Below, piece by piece: positions 23,495-36,502 of a stretch of 64,000 nt of DNA (position 1 is the first letter of the stretch; each line of letters starts with the position of its first letter). Location of the stretch: positions 2,598,501-2,662,500 of the forward strand of contig JAMJFZ010000597.1 in assembly GCA_026225945.1 (NCBI GenBank). The letters are read 5' to 3'. The position numbers and the translations under genes are program-made. This stretch comes from Cricetomys ansorgei. Taxonomy: Eukaryota; Chordata; Mammalia; Rodentia; Nesomyidae. Below the pieces are notes generated by a model. It was not told the origin of the DNA and made no database searches. It saw only the letters and a list, made by a program, of their open reading frames with translations.

Positions 23495-24929
23495 AGTATT
23501 GCATATTTAATTTGTATTTATAAACTGCCCACTGCCCATCATTTATTTCAGTAAAATTTGTAATAACTATGTATGTTGTGTGCAGACACTTTCTGGAGAG
23601 CTGGATATTGTCACTATTTAAGCTGTCCTATAGCACTTTGTAGGTCTGGTGTTAACCCTCATCTTCAGTATGTGTCCTTTATAGTAGAGAGAATAGAGTG
23701 ACGGGGATGGGGGACAGGTACCAGTGGCAAGTAGCATTGAGAACAGATTTTCGTATTCCCACAAGCTGTGGCCTGTCACTGGATTAGCTGTGACCACATC
23801 CTGGTCATGAGTGGAGGGACTCACTTGGCAATGCCAGTCATTTAACACTCATAACTAAGTCTCCTCTCTGTGCCAGGCACCAGGAGGGGGTTACATGTAC
23901 GAGAAGTCAGGCTGCAGGGAGCTCACTGCCTGCAGGGAGCTCACAGTCCAGCAGGAGATACCAAGTCACAGCCTGTTTCCCCCTTCAGAGTGTGCAGGCA
24001 GAAGGCCCAGCTGATGCACTCTGACAGAGCCAGCGCATGCATTTTACCTTGAGAGCAAGGCACCCCTGGTCCGAATTGGAAGTTCATCGATCCTCTATCC
24101 AGGGTCCAGGCAGGGTAGTGCCCAGGAGCAGGAATATAGGCTAGGGGATGAAGAAAGAGGGAACTCTCAGGGTGCTCTTGGAGAAACACTGTCTGGAGAA
24201 AGAGGAGAGAGTGTGTGCAAGGCAGGGAGAGGGGAAAGCAGAGGTCTGCATGGGGTGTTTGGAAAGCCAGGGCCCAGCCGAGGTGGGACAGTCTGCAGGA
24301 GAAAGCAGCAGGAATGGGAGATGGGCCGGACCCACCACCTCTGCAGCCACTGGAGGATCCGTGGCTGAGGCAGGAGCCTAGCCAACAAACAATATGCTTA
24401 GACTGCTTTTTCAAAGCCAGTATTCCCAGAGCAGGTAGACCTGAGGCAGGGAGGCTGGAAGGGGGCTGAGGCGAGAGAGGAAGAGTTGGGACGGCATCTA
24501 GTAACGAGGTACCGCATGACAGAGCAGGGGGAAGAGCAGGCCTGGGAGAACCTCAGTGTAGTCTGGGGCCTTGAGATTTCAGAGTGTTTCTGGAGGGGCT
24601 GAGAGGCATTTTGGAGCTGAGGGAGGCTATTGGGAAGTAGACCGGAGCCCCTAGGGGCAGGTGTGAGAGCCTTGGAGTAGCAAAAACCCCAGGGAGATCA
24701 CAGAACGACAAGAAGGAGCTTCAAGACCTAGCGCAGAAGGGCCAGTTCGGGAGGCCCCAGGACCTCATTTCTGAAAGGTGTGTCTCAGGTGGTGGGTCCC
24801 TCTATGCAGAAGAACCAGAGAACGGGTAAGAGAAGGAAGTTAGCAGAGTTCAGAGCCATGGGGGATGATGTTGGCTGCTTTAGAGCAGAGCCCTGAGGCC
24901 ACAACAGTTAGGCCAGTCCTAGCTCTCCT

Positions 24930-25030
24930 ACCAACTTGCTGTGTGACCTTCGGCCGATCACTACCTACTCTGAGCCTCAGCTTCTTCATCTGAAAATAAG
25001 GTTGGATTGGACCAATGATCTTCAAATGAC
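24930..25030 (+). repeat. MIR SINE relic
   Basis: GCTGTGTGACCTTCGG, then CTCTGAGCCTCAGCTTCTTC and ATCTGAAAATAAGG fit the MIR core region. Confidence 0.65.
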
Positions 25031-28000
25031 ATTTGGAGCCCCCAGGGTCCATGGGAGGTATCCCTAAGGAAATGTTGTGTGGGGGAAGGAGAAGATGTGG
25101 AACATACACCACTGTCCCAGGCCCAGCTTCAGACAGAGCTGCTCGGTTAAGTTCTCTTGTGTCCTGCCTAGGAAAGGGTGTACTCCAGGTGAAAATCTCG
25201 CAGCCAGGGAACTCCAGACATTGTGGCACACAGTAGAGGTCCGAGAATCCTTGTTAGCATAGATGCTGTTGGAGATGGAAAGGGGGTGAAACACAAAGAG
25301 GAAGCCAGCTAGCCTGGCTGAGCTTCATAATCTAGGCCCGTTTCCACGGCCGTCACGGCACCATCCCAGCTCCGGATTCTGTCTAGGGTACCAGAGTTGA
25401 TCTCCTCCCTGGCTGGTAGGTCACAGTGTGTGTATCAGTGGAGCTCCCTTCCGTGAGGCCCCTCTCCTGTGCTCAGGGCACACTGCAGCAAGATGCTGGA
25501 AGCAGCCTGCTGACTCCCTGTACTTTAACACCTCCGCCCCCTTGTCTCTACAAACATAGAGCAGAGATTCCTGGAACAGGAAACCAATGCTTAGTTCTCA
25601 GGCCTGGCCCACGTGTGGGAGGACTCCACAGAGGGTGTCCTGCTTCCCCTTCAGCCCCATGAAGCTTTCTTCAAGCCTTGCCAATAGCTAGGTACCAAGT
25701 GGGCCCTGACCAGTGTGCAAGGACTGTGTTGTGGGGACTGGGGTGATGGAGGAACCTTGGATCAGAGAAGCCAATATCTGCCTCTCTGCCCTCAGGTGTG
25801 GCCTCAGAATTTGGAGTGGAATGCACACCTGCAGGATCCCCACCTCCCGCCCGTGCACTTGCTCTAGGGTCCTGTGAGGGAGGAGGAGGATGGAGGTCAG
25901 CTTGAGGCACAGGGTGTCACATTGCTTGCCCTGGGTCTTTTCAGCCCCAGGTCACAGCCTGGAAGGCAACTCCATCATAGTTCTGCTCCTTAGGGGGTCC
26001 AGCTGCCCAGGACCTGGCCACTCCAGCCAGGCTCTACAATCCCAGACTCCAAGACAGTACTTTGGGGGAGCTTCGGGTCCCCCAGCTTTCTTGCTCCCTC
26101 AGGAACAGCTGAGAGGGAGGCCTCAGAGCCAAGTGGCCTTGCTGTCCCCTCATTGACACCTCAGACAGGGCTCAGAAAGTCACTCTAGAGCCCCTGGGAA
26201 GACCCTGTCCCCACAGTCCCTTCCTGTCCCCTTGTGTTCCTTCTCCCCCAGGACTATAAGGAGGCTGCCACTGGCTCTCACCTGGCAAGCAGGTTGGATG
26301 GGGATAGGGTGACGACTCATGGTGTTTCCTGACCACAGGCCGGGGGACGCAAGCACCAATGTGAAGCTGAAGAGAGTCCTGGAGACAGGGGGCGGTGAGA
26401 CCGAGTCTGCCCAGGCCACACCAGTGGGCGGGTTGTGGCCCTGGGCCTGGGAGGGTCGCTGTTTGAGAGGAGGACGCAGCTTTATAAAATGACTCCGTAA
26501 GTATGGCCGGGGCAAGTGGGGCCATGGGCCCCCCACTCTCCACCTGGGACAAAGGAATGGACTAGAGACCCTGCATTAGGCAGTAGGGGACTCCAAGGCT
26601 TGGAGTCTGACAGAGGCACACACTGGCTCTTTTTCTCTGGGCCTGTGGAGGACCCTCTGGGGCATGTTTCAGGTCACTTGCTGAGACATCCCTTGAGTGA
26701 TGCTTGTGTTATCTGTGTGGTGGGGTGCCTCTGTTAAGATTGCCAGCTACAAGTCGGCTTTCTCCAAAGGCTAAGAGCCCTCAGAACTTAACAGTCCAGC
26801 AGAATAAGCTCATACCCTTGTTCAGCAACCAGGCTTTTTTAATGATGGTTTGCACCATGGAAAAAAAAAAAAAAACACTGGGAGAGTTTTTTAAATGCAC
26901 ACATTTCCAGCCTCATTCCCAGAGAGTCCAGGGTGGATCTCAGAAATCTGTTTGAAAGCTTCCCTAGACCACTCTAGGAGGCTGCCTGCCCTGGGTTTTT
27001 GATGTTCCTATCCTGGTTCTGGAAGATGTTCTGGTCACTGTAGAAGAACACTTGGAAGAAGTTTTTGTTATTTTGTTTCTTTAAAAATGCAAAATGGTGA
27101 TTGGATTAGGTTTGTGTTTCTACTCCAGCTGTGGTATAGTTGTTTACGAGTAGGATTTGGAATGCTTGATGCAGGTGGCTATAATTTGGTTAGTCGTTCT
27201 AGCACCTGTAGCTTGTTTTGGGGATTGCATGCCATATGGGTTTATGGAAACGTTTGGCTTAGGTTATAAGAAGTCTGAAGCCCTGAGAGTTGGGGGTAGG
27301 CATTGGTTGGTGGTTCATTGGTTAATGTCATTAGTTAGTTTGATGATTCCTAAAAGAACAAAGGTTGGAAAGATTGAGTTTACCCTGAGCTGAGACACTA
27401 GTCTGACTCACTGTCAGCTAGTCTTCTTCAAGTTTAGGACAGCCTAAAAAGAGGCTGTGAAGATTTCTATCTTTCTCTCTTTCTATGTTAAGGCCACTTG
27501 CAAAAGAGGTGAAGATTTCTTTCTATCTTTCCTTTCTCTACCCTTTAATTGAGGGTAAAGGATTGTAGTGTACTGCTACAGGTCACTTTGACACTTGCAT
27601 AGGGGAGAGACTCAGAGGCCCCTGAATAACCTCCTCCTGAGGGCCAGAAAAGAAGAAAGGGGTGGTGGATGAGGGAAGTCTGGACACCGTGGACAAGGGG
27701 TCACAGCAGCAGGCACAGGGACTGGGTTCACAGGTGTTGGCACTTGTGACCCTCCCGAGACTCTGAGGTCAACATGAATCCTCACATTGCCCTTGTCATG
27801 GGGGGGATCCCGGCACCTCTGGCAGAAACATGAAGAAGGAGGTAGTTTGGAGGGGACTCCCAGAGTTGAGTGTACCAAGGATCATTGGGAAATCTTGGTG
27901 GAATTCCTTCTCAGCACTTTAACTTTTAAAAGTGCCTAGTTAATTCAAAATGACCTTTACAAAAGATAAAATAAATGACCATTAAAACCCTCATAATTGA

Positions 28001-28249
28001 CGCGCAGGCTACCGTCTGACTGAATTAGCCTGAAGGCAGCACGGATTCGCCGTACATTTCCCACGGTGGAAACTGGAGTCAGAGGCAGGCTGGATTGGCT
28101 AATGTCCCATCTCATAGCCCAGGGTCAAGCATTCATTCACCAGAGACTGCACATGCCCACACCTCCCGGCTGGAGAGCACCGGAAGTGTTCACCTGACCC
28201 AGTTCGCCTAGTCAATCCCTGAGGGCTGAGCCTTTGGTTTCCTTCCAAC

Positions 28250-28470
28250 CTCTTGCTATTATAAATATCGCAGCTATGAATATCTTTGTACAAATTACTT
28301 TCTTAGTGTTTTACTGGGAAGCATTTCCCCAAGTACCATTGCTAGGTCAAAGGGCATGAACAATTTTATAGTTCCTGCCACACATCACTAGATAGTTGCT
28401 CAGATACACTGAAGCCATTTACCAATGCACCAACTACATATGGCTGTCCCTATGGCACTCCAGTGTATCA
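28250..28470 (-). repeat. Old L1 fragment, antisense
   Basis: TTGCTATTATAAATATCGCAGCTATGAATAT and then CATTGCTAGGTCAAAGGGCA are the reverse complement of typical L1 3'-end sequence. Confidence 0.6.
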
Positions 28471-28707
28471 AGCTTCCTATTTCTGAGTATTGGCAGCTAT
28501 TTCATTTATGGGTTTCCTCTGTTTTATTTATGGGTTTCCTCCATATTGGTTAGGAGAGGTGCTATAAAGCTCTTATAGGTGTGCCGATATAAGAGTACAT
28601 AAAGTTGAGCAGTATCAGGACTCTGAGAGGTTTATGGGCATCATTTACCTTGTTGCAATTATGATAGTGACCTGATAGGAATCTATTCTGAATCAAAGAG
28701 CTGGATC

Positions 28708-28830
28708 AGGACCAACTGGTCATGGTGGTGTATCCAGGTAGTCTCAGCTACTTAAGATGCTAAGGCTGGAGAACTAAAGTCACTTGACAACATATGGAGA
28801 GACCCCAGTTCAAAACACAAAGTGTACTGT
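28708..28830 (+). repeat. B1/PB1-like SINE relic
   Basis: CTGGTCATGGTGGTGTATCC, then CTCAGCTACTTAAGATGCTA and GAGACCCCAGTTCAAAAC follow the B1/7SL layout, with strong divergence. Confidence 0.5.
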
Positions 28831-30253
28831 CCCTGACTAGACTTACTCGGACTTCGGTCTTCTCATGATAGGCTAAGATGCACTCCAAGACTACAGTTTC
28901 AAATGTATGGAGACCAAGTAATGAATGCAGTTTCAAAACAACATCACTTGTTCCTGGTAGAAGACTGATCTGAAGTGTGTGTGGGCTGGGGGTTGAAGAG
29001 TCGTGTTCCTCTAGGCTGTGCCTGAGCTCTACTGGGACGGGTAGAATCACTCACACAGCTGTAGCCTTCTGGATGCAAGTTGTGTTTGCAGCTGTGTCTG
29101 TGGAGACTTGGAGTATGCTTGTCTGCCCTTCTTAATGACTGTTGTGTGTCAGCACCAAGAGTTTACCCAGTGCTTGTCAAATCAGGGCTCTGACAGTGGG
29201 CAGAGAAACCAGCCTGGGTAAGGTTGTAGGATTGGTTGGGGTCTGAGCTCTGGTGTCTTGGTTGAGGTCTAAGTATGGGAATTATAGACAAGAGGATTAG
29301 GAAATGCTGATCTAATTAAGAGCCCAAGACTACCCTCAGATAATGATAGGGAAGGCTCCTCAGGGACACTTTGGCTCAAAACAATGAGACTGAAGGGCAT
29401 GGTGTGTGGGGATGGATGAGTGGCATAATGTTGCAGGCAGCGGGGCCTCCTGGAATCTCAGGACAGACAGGACAAATGAGGGAGGAGAAGTCAGGGCAGA
29501 CATGGCTGATGGAGCATGAGGAACTAGCAGAGCCTGAGAGATGAGCTGCTTAAGTCCTGGTTCCATAGGACTCAAAACAAACAGACAGATGAGGATCTTC
29601 CAGGGTATTTGAGGTAGAGTGGAGTGTTAAAATGACATATGTAACCTAGGAATCTTATGGGCTCAGTGTCAGGGGCCTCTCCAAGTTGAAGCAGTTATCC
29701 TGAGAGCAAGGGAGGACAAGGGTCAGCATGTATAGACAGTGGCTCCCTCTCAGAGGAGAGGCAGAAGTTGACCACCAGATCAACATTCCCACCCACCACC
29801 TAAACGGGCAAAATTGTCTGCAGAGGGCAGGCCAGGATCATGGACATTGAGCTAAGGGGAAAGTATACTTATTGCTTTGGTGGCAGATGTCTTGGGATCA
29901 CAGGTTTCAGGCCTTGGGCAAAAAGAAAGTCATCTTATTTTTTCTCTTTCTCTCCTGGCCTGTTGCTCATAGAATCTGGACTTGGGTGGGCCTGGACTAA
30001 ACAGCTATGGGCAGAAGAATTGAGGCAGGTACCCCCAGAATGGCAATCAGACAGTTAAGAAGTGGTTTGGTGTGGAAGTGTAGGTCATAGATTCTGATTC
30101 AGACACTGTATACTTTATTGTGTGACTTCTGAATAATGTTTCTGAGCCTGGCTTCCTCATTTGGAAAGCAGGGACATTCATAGTTGTCTTATGGGGCAGC
30201 CTAGAAGAATAAATGAGATGAATGTATGAAAATACTCTTTGTGGATATTTTGT

Positions 30254-30272
30254 TTTTTTGAGGCAGGGTCTT

Positions 30273-30343
<71 letters not shown>

Positions 30344-30422
30344 TGACTTCAAACTTGCTGCCCTCCTGCCTCAGCTTTTTTAAAGCTGGGATTGTAGGCA
30401 TTCACCAACATGCCTGGCTTTC
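30254..30422 (-). repeat. Antisense B1-like SINE split by (AT)33 microsatellite
   Basis: GAGGCAGGGTCTTGAG is followed by an uninterrupted AT tract at 30276-30341 and then TCATGACTTCAAACTTGCTG...CTGGGATTGTAGGCATTCACC, the rest of a B1-like element. The AT tract replaces or interrupts the middle of the SINE. Confidence 0.75.
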
Positions 30423-30714
30423 TCAGTCAGTTAATATCAGTTTTCTTTCTTTTGCCCCTTCTAGTACCTCAAGCAGGGTTGGGCATGACTAACTTAGGCT
30501 TTTGGCCTAGATTAGTCTTCATCTTAGACCCAAAACAACTGTGAGCCTGAAGTGAGGAGGTGGAGATAAAGTTCAGAAAGGGGCAGTATGTGCTATGGTA
30601 GGCCCAGAAGGAAGCCTAGAACAGACCAGCTTCTGGATTAACCTAGCCTGGGGTATTGGTGAATCTAGCTGGGCAGATATACAGCATAGGAAGGAGCAAA
30701 TGTCTGACAAAATG

Positions 30715-30875
30715 CTGAGTCTTGGTTTCTTTCTCTGAAAAGTAGGTGTATTAACACCTCACCTCCAGAATTGTATATGGATTAGCAAGAATGATGGAAA
30801 GCACCTGGCACTACGCAGGCACACAGTAGGAGGCTTCTGCGGCTGTAGATACCGTCATTGCCCTACAAATCATAG
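30715..30875 (+). repeat. MIR SINE relic
   Basis: GGTTTCTTTCTCTGAAAAGTAG, AAAGCACCTGGCACTACGCA and GGCACACAGTAGGAGGC fit the 3' half of MIR. Confidence 0.65.
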
Positions 30876-32429
30876 ACTGTGGAGTGTCTGATTTGGAGTC
30901 TGACCGACATGGAAGTCTGTTCTAATGACTTTCATTTATTAAATCCTATGATTCCTTGATATGCCCTAAGAAATCATTCTAGTTGTCTACAAATGAGAGA
31001 TGATTTAAGATGACAGAGTGAGTCAGCGCCAGGGCCATGGTTAGGAGACCAGGCAGCCTGGCTGCAGCAACTGTCTCCAAAGGATATGCTTTTCCTGACA
31101 CCCCCACCCCCCGCCCGGTACCCTCCTGCTTGGAGTCCTGGATACCACAAATGTTCATTTAGCCCTCCCCCACAGCCCACGGTTCACAGGTGTCTCTGCT
31201 TCTCTCAGAACTGCTCCAGTGGCTTCCTGGGATCTCCCTTCAGATCATAGCATTTCTCTTCTTTTTTTTTTTGTTTTTATTACTATGGAACTCTAATAAC
31301 CATTCTTCTTCTTCTTTTTTGGGGGGCGGCGTATGACGGTTTAATTTATTCTTTGACACTTCCAGGCACATACATAATAAATTCTGGTCACACTCATACT
31401 TCCTCTCTTATCCTCCTCCCAACCCCAGCAGCCTCCCCGTCCACCAAGTCTCCATCCCACTTCCGTGCCCTTTTGCATTTGTTACTTTGCGACCCTCCAG
31501 TCTGGCCAGAGCCACCTGCAAGAGCTTGGGTGTTGCACCATCCACTAGAGCATGTGTAACTCCCAGTGGCTGCATCACTGAAGGCAACAACTGTTTTGTC
31601 TACAGCAGCCCTCAGTTGCATCAGCTCCCCTGGTGGCTAGAGGGCCTTACGAACCGTTCCTTCTTCTGTCTATGACTGAATATGTGCTAGTTCACTTTAG
31701 TTTGGGCTCTGCACAGCTGCTGTGCGTTCATCAGCGTCGTGACTGTGGCATGACCATCAGACAGCATGTCACAGACCTCCTCTCCATCATTTAGCTCTTT
31801 CTGCCTCCTCTCTCAACAAGTTCCATGAGCCTCAGAAGAGAGTGATATGGAGATCCTCTTTAATGCTGAGAACTCAACAGCCATTTGTTTTCAAAACTTT
31901 GACCAGCCTTGAGTCTCTGCCTTAACTAACACCATTGCTTGCAAAGGGAAACTTCTTGGATCGAGGTCGAGGACAACACTAGTCTATGGGTATAAAGATA
32001 CATATTTAAGAGGCAGTTTGACATGTCCGATTAACAGTACAAAGCAGTCCAAAATTAGTAGAATTCATCTCAACCATGAGCCTTTGACCAGGTCCACTGC
32101 ATGGGGAATGAGCTTTCTCTTACGGAGGAGGCCTCAGATTCAATCTGAAAGGAGTTGGTTACCTCCCTTAACAATCACGCCACTGCTGCACCAATAAGTG
32201 CCTCTTATCTGACTAGCTGGTCTTGTGACATACAAGGTCTAAAGCTGGGAAAGATCAACTCTGACTTTTCTCCTCAACCACCTCTATAGCAACCTCTGGC
32301 ACTGACAGCTACAGCAGGCAGGAAGCTTTAAACTCAGGTATAACATAGTTTCTTTGTATTTTGCAACCAAAGTGTATGGTGTCTTTAGCAACAGAGTTAT
32401 GTTCTTTCTTTTCCTTTCTACTTTCCGTA

Positions 32430-32542
32430 TATTTGAGACAAGGTCTTGCTATGCAGCCCAGGATGACCCCAGACTCCCAGCAGTCCTCCTTCCTCAGCCT
32501 CTTGAGTGCTAGGATTTCAGGCATGTACTGCCATTCATAGCT
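32430..32542 (-). repeat. B1/PB1-like SINE, antisense
   Basis: TTTGAGACAAGGTCTTGCTA, then CCTCAGCCTCTTGAGTGCTA and GATTTCAGGCATGTACTGCC. Confidence 0.65.
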
Positions 32543-32603
32543 TCAGATCATACCATTCCCCAAGCACTAGAAAACTCCTGCCATTGCCCATTATTGAGAG
32601 ATC

Positions 32604-32895
32604 CAAAGGTTGGGGAGATGGATAAGTGGGTAAAGTATTTGCCATACAAGTTTGAAGACCTGAGTTTAAATTCCTAGAAACCATGTAAATCCAGGTCCAT
32701 TTGGCACATGTTATAATCCAGGCACATTTATCACAAGATAGGAAGCAGAAATAAAATTTCCAGAGGCTCATGTGCCAGCTATCTTGATGCACACAGCAGC
32801 AAACAACAAAAGAGAGACACTTGTCTCAAACAAGGTAGAGGGCAAAGACTGATACCCAAGCTATCTGACTTCCACATATGTGCCACAGCCTGTGT
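32604..32895 (+). repeat. B4/RSINE-like composite SINE
   Basis: A tRNA-like head (GGTTGGGGAGATGGATAAGT, then AGACCTGAGTTTAAATTCC) is followed by a B1-derived 3' half and a CA-rich tail at 32910-33010. Confidence 0.6.
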
Positions 32896-33894
32896 CATCC
32901 TCATTTACACATTTGTGCCCACATTTACACATGCTCACATACATGCACCTATACCCACACAAGATTGCACCCACGCCCACATGTATGAGTGTACACACAC
33001 ACACACACTCACACGGCTGACTTCCCTGGCCCTAAATACTTCTCCAAGTCCTCTTCTTTCTATGTATCCCCTGCTCAGAAAGGCCAGCCCCACCCCCCAC
33101 CCAGTGTCTTCCCCTTCTGGGGTTCCCTTGCCACACTTACGTCCATTGAACACCATAGTCTTGAATCCCCAGCCCATAGGTCCCTGCCTGGTGCCTCCTA
33201 TTCCCCCTACCATATCTTTATGTTGTTCTAGGCTGAGACTACTGTTTGTTGTGTCTGCATCTATCAGTGTCCTTTACTGCCCTTAGTCTTCACAGCCCAG
33301 GCCTGTGTCATGTCCCATTCATCTCTAAATCCCCATGGTAACAGGGCTAAGTACACAGTGAGCCTCATCAAACATATCTGGCCTTTGAGGTCCCTTGATG
33401 ATTTGGGGGAGGAAAGATCCAAATATCTTCCTGTGCTACTTTCTAGACCTGCTGTAGAAACTGCATCCCAGACGGCTGAGCTAGCAGGCCACCAGAGGTC
33501 ACCTGCATTAATCTTTTATCTTTGAGATGTTGGACTGAAGCCCAGAAAGGGGGAAGGCCTAACCCAAGATTGCTCAACAGGGTGAAATTGTGGCTTGAAT
33601 TCAGACCCCTGGCTTATAGCCCAGGGTTCTTCCTGCTCTAACCATCCTGTCCTATCCTCTTAAACATATCCTGCATAAACCTCTTACCACAATGGCAACA
33701 GTTACTTGAACTGAAAAATCAGCCCCTAGCCTCATAACTCTAAATTTCTCTTTGTTCTCCTGCAGATAACAACCATAAATTAATTGAAGCTTTTGACATC
33801 TCACTGCCTTCTTTAGCATTTTTAATATGGTGTGGGGGGTTAATGACTAAATTCTTATGGAGAAATGAATTCTTAAGAGCATAGCTTTCTAGGG

Positions 33895-34127
33895 TTTGTT
33901 GTTTTATTTTGTTTTGCTTTGACTTTGTGTGTATATGGATGTTTCACTTGCATGTATGTCCGTACCATGTATGTGTTCGGTGCCCAGGGAGGCCAGAAGA
34001 AGGCGTCAGATCCCCTGGGACCGTAGTTACAGACTATCTGAGCTGCCATGTGGATACTAGGAGTTAACCCTGGGTCGTCTGGAATTTCATCCAGTGCTCT
34101 TAACTGCTGAGCCATTGCTCCAGCCCC
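33895..34127 (-). repeat. B3-class SINE, antisense
   Basis: GTGCCCAGGGAGGCCAGAAG, then GTGGATACTAGGAGTTAACC and TTAACTGCTGAGCCATTGCTCCAGCCCCC (read as motif ends) are the reverse complement of a complete B3. Confidence 0.85.
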
Positions 34128-34451
34128 CAGATTTTTTATTTTCATCCATTGAAGATCCATTATTTCCATGATCCGAGTATCTTGGTTGTTACACCTGTGT
34201 GCTCTAATACCTGATGGGACTGGTGTTCTTCTCGTTAATCATTAGCGGTATTTTCTTTCTTCATCATATCCTTTTGTTTTGGCTTATTTTTTTCCTTTCA
34301 GATAATCTTTATTTCAGTGATTTGGAGGAATTAAGGGCAGAGGAGGAGTTATCCCAGGCTACTGTAACCCAGGTCAGTTAAACCTGGCTTTCAACATAAC
34401 AAAGAGGCCCAATAATTGGGTGAAATGAGGGGGTGATAGTGAATTAGTTAA

Positions 34452-34735
34452 TTTTTTTGTTGCCGGACAAAAGCAACTTGAGGAAGAATTTAACTTGGGT
34501 CACAGTTTAAGAAGGCATACAGTGCACCATGACAGGGTCGTGCGGCGGCAGGAGCGTGAGGCAGCCTGTCACATTGCATCTATAGTCAGGAAGCAGAGGG
34601 AGATGAAAGTGGTATTCAGCTTCTTTCTTCTCCTTATTTAGTTGGGGAGACACAGCCCATGGAATAGTGATGCCTTCATTCAGGAAGGCTTCCCTCTTCA
34701 GTTAAGTCTCTCCATAAAGGCACCCAACACTGACC
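34452..34735 (+). repeat. Rodent interspersed repeat, same family as 59643-60037
   Basis: TTTTTGTTGCCGGACAAAAGCAACTTGAGGA resembles the start of the repeat at 59.6 kb and a common rodent repeat beginning TTTCTGTTGCTGTGATAAA. I am not certain of its family name. A (CA)n tract follows at 34781-34814. Confidence 0.5.
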
Positions 34736-34780
34736 TCCATATGCACCTGCACAAATGTGTGCACACATGAACATGTATAC

Positions 34781-34815
<35 letters not shown>

Positions 34816-35034
34816 CCAAAGCATTGCTTAAGAAATCCCTGTACATCATCAAGCTTTAGAATCTTCTAGGAACTGTTCTTTGAGTAAAACAGTCTCATTA
34901 GGAAGAATTATTGTCTTTAAAATAGTCTTCTTAGGAATCTCTCTGAGTTGTTCATCTAAATCTCAATTATTCCTTACAGTTTTCTTCCTATGGATCACAA
35001 AGAGCCTCATTTATATTATTTTAAATGTTTCCTT

Positions 35035-35230
35035 CATAGTCCTGCCATTATAAATGAGATCTTTTTCTTTTTCATTTTGTAATATTTCTCTATATCGAAA
35101 TAGTATTGACCGTTTTATTTTTATTTGACACCTTTAGTGAACTCCAATTCTTGTAGTTTTCTTGTTGACTTTCTCAGGTCTTCCTGGATCCCCAATTTAC
35201 AATTGCTGTCATGTTAGTAGTCTGGCTAAT
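35035..35230 (-). repeat. Old L1 fragment, antisense
   Basis: ATTATAAATGAGATCTTTTTC, TTCATTTTGTAATATTTCTC and AACTCCAATTCTTGTAGTTTTCTTG are the reverse complement of L1 ORF2 sequence. Confidence 0.5.
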
Positions 35231-36474
35231 ACAGTAGGCTAGTGAGTGCTCATCAGTGCCCCCTCAGGAATTTTAGAGAAATGCAGATAGTCTTGGTCCT
35301 GTAGTTTTGTAGGTAGGTGATCGGCCATTTCCACCAAATCTCAACCAGGAGCAAGGGCCTGGGCCTGGGAGGGTGGGGGATTAAAGGGGATTCTAGAGTC
35401 ATTGGAGAACAATGAAAAATGTAAATAGCCCAAGAACCTAGCGTGTGTGAAGACCAGTATGGCTGGGGAGCAGAAACCGTCAGCTTTGCAGGCACTTTAA
35501 AAAATTTTGGCCTTGGAGCAAGGAAGTCAGCAAAGGATCTTAAACAGCAGGTGCAAGGATGGATTTGCATTCTGCAAAGATCACTCTCTGCCATGTAAGA
35601 ACAGACTGCAAGGGGGGGAGTGCAGAGGAAAAGGGGGTGCAGCTTCTTATATAACAACTCACACAGCCTAGTGGCTTCTGTATATTAATTGTTCATGGCA
35701 GAGTCTGCCTTAAAGCCAGCACAGATTATCATGGGCAAAGAGAGCAGCAGCACTGGGCATGGTGAGCAAGGTTAAACAGAACAGGACCTGGTGACAGATC
35801 AGTTGTTAAAGGAAGATGGCAGGGTGGAGGAGATAGCCAGTTTCCACATACCCATTGACCAATGGAACTTTCCTGCTGTGTTGTCTGTCCACTTGTTCCT
35901 TTCTGTTGTCTCCTCTGTTCCTTTCCATGGGGAGAGTGGGGATTGAAGCCGGCTGCCAGGATGCTTCCTCCCCTTCCCACCTAACTGTACTTTGGGTGGG
36001 GGGTGGAGTGAGGAGCACCTTGCTGGGTCTGAGCTTCCTTCTCTGCCCTCCCGGGGCAGTCGAAAGGCTGAAGGGAGAAATGTTTGTCCTACATTGTCAG
36101 ATGGGAACTCATACAACTCTGGAGGCATAGAGATCTAATCTCCTCTCCTCACACATCGATACGCTGGGGCCAAGGAATCTGGGAAGAGACTTTCCTATGG
36201 GCACGGAGGAGGCCAGGAACTCAGATCTAGAACTTGTATTTTCTGATGTCTGAGATGCTGGTTGCATTTTCAGAGCATGCGAGGATATCAGACAATGACA
36301 TTAGCAAATGTCTAGTCACCTGCAAGGGGCCAAAGGAGGACCCAAAAGTCCACTAAAGTGAAGAAGATAGAGTGAGACACTGGATTTGGCAAGATGAGTG
36401 TCAATAGTTCACAGGAAGCAGATGGGCTGAAACATAAGTGCGGGAGCTGTTCTGTCAGTACAGTACTGTCAGTT

Positions 36475-36502
36475 CTCTGTACTGTCCTAACACAGTACAG
36501 AG
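36475..36502. other. Perfect 11-bp inverted repeat, 6-nt loop
   Basis: CTCTGTACTGT and ACAGTACAGAG flank CCTAAC. The preceding sequence also contains GTACAGTAC, so the short region is rich in TACTGT/ACAGTA words. There is no T-run for a terminator, and none would be expected here. Confidence 0.85.
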
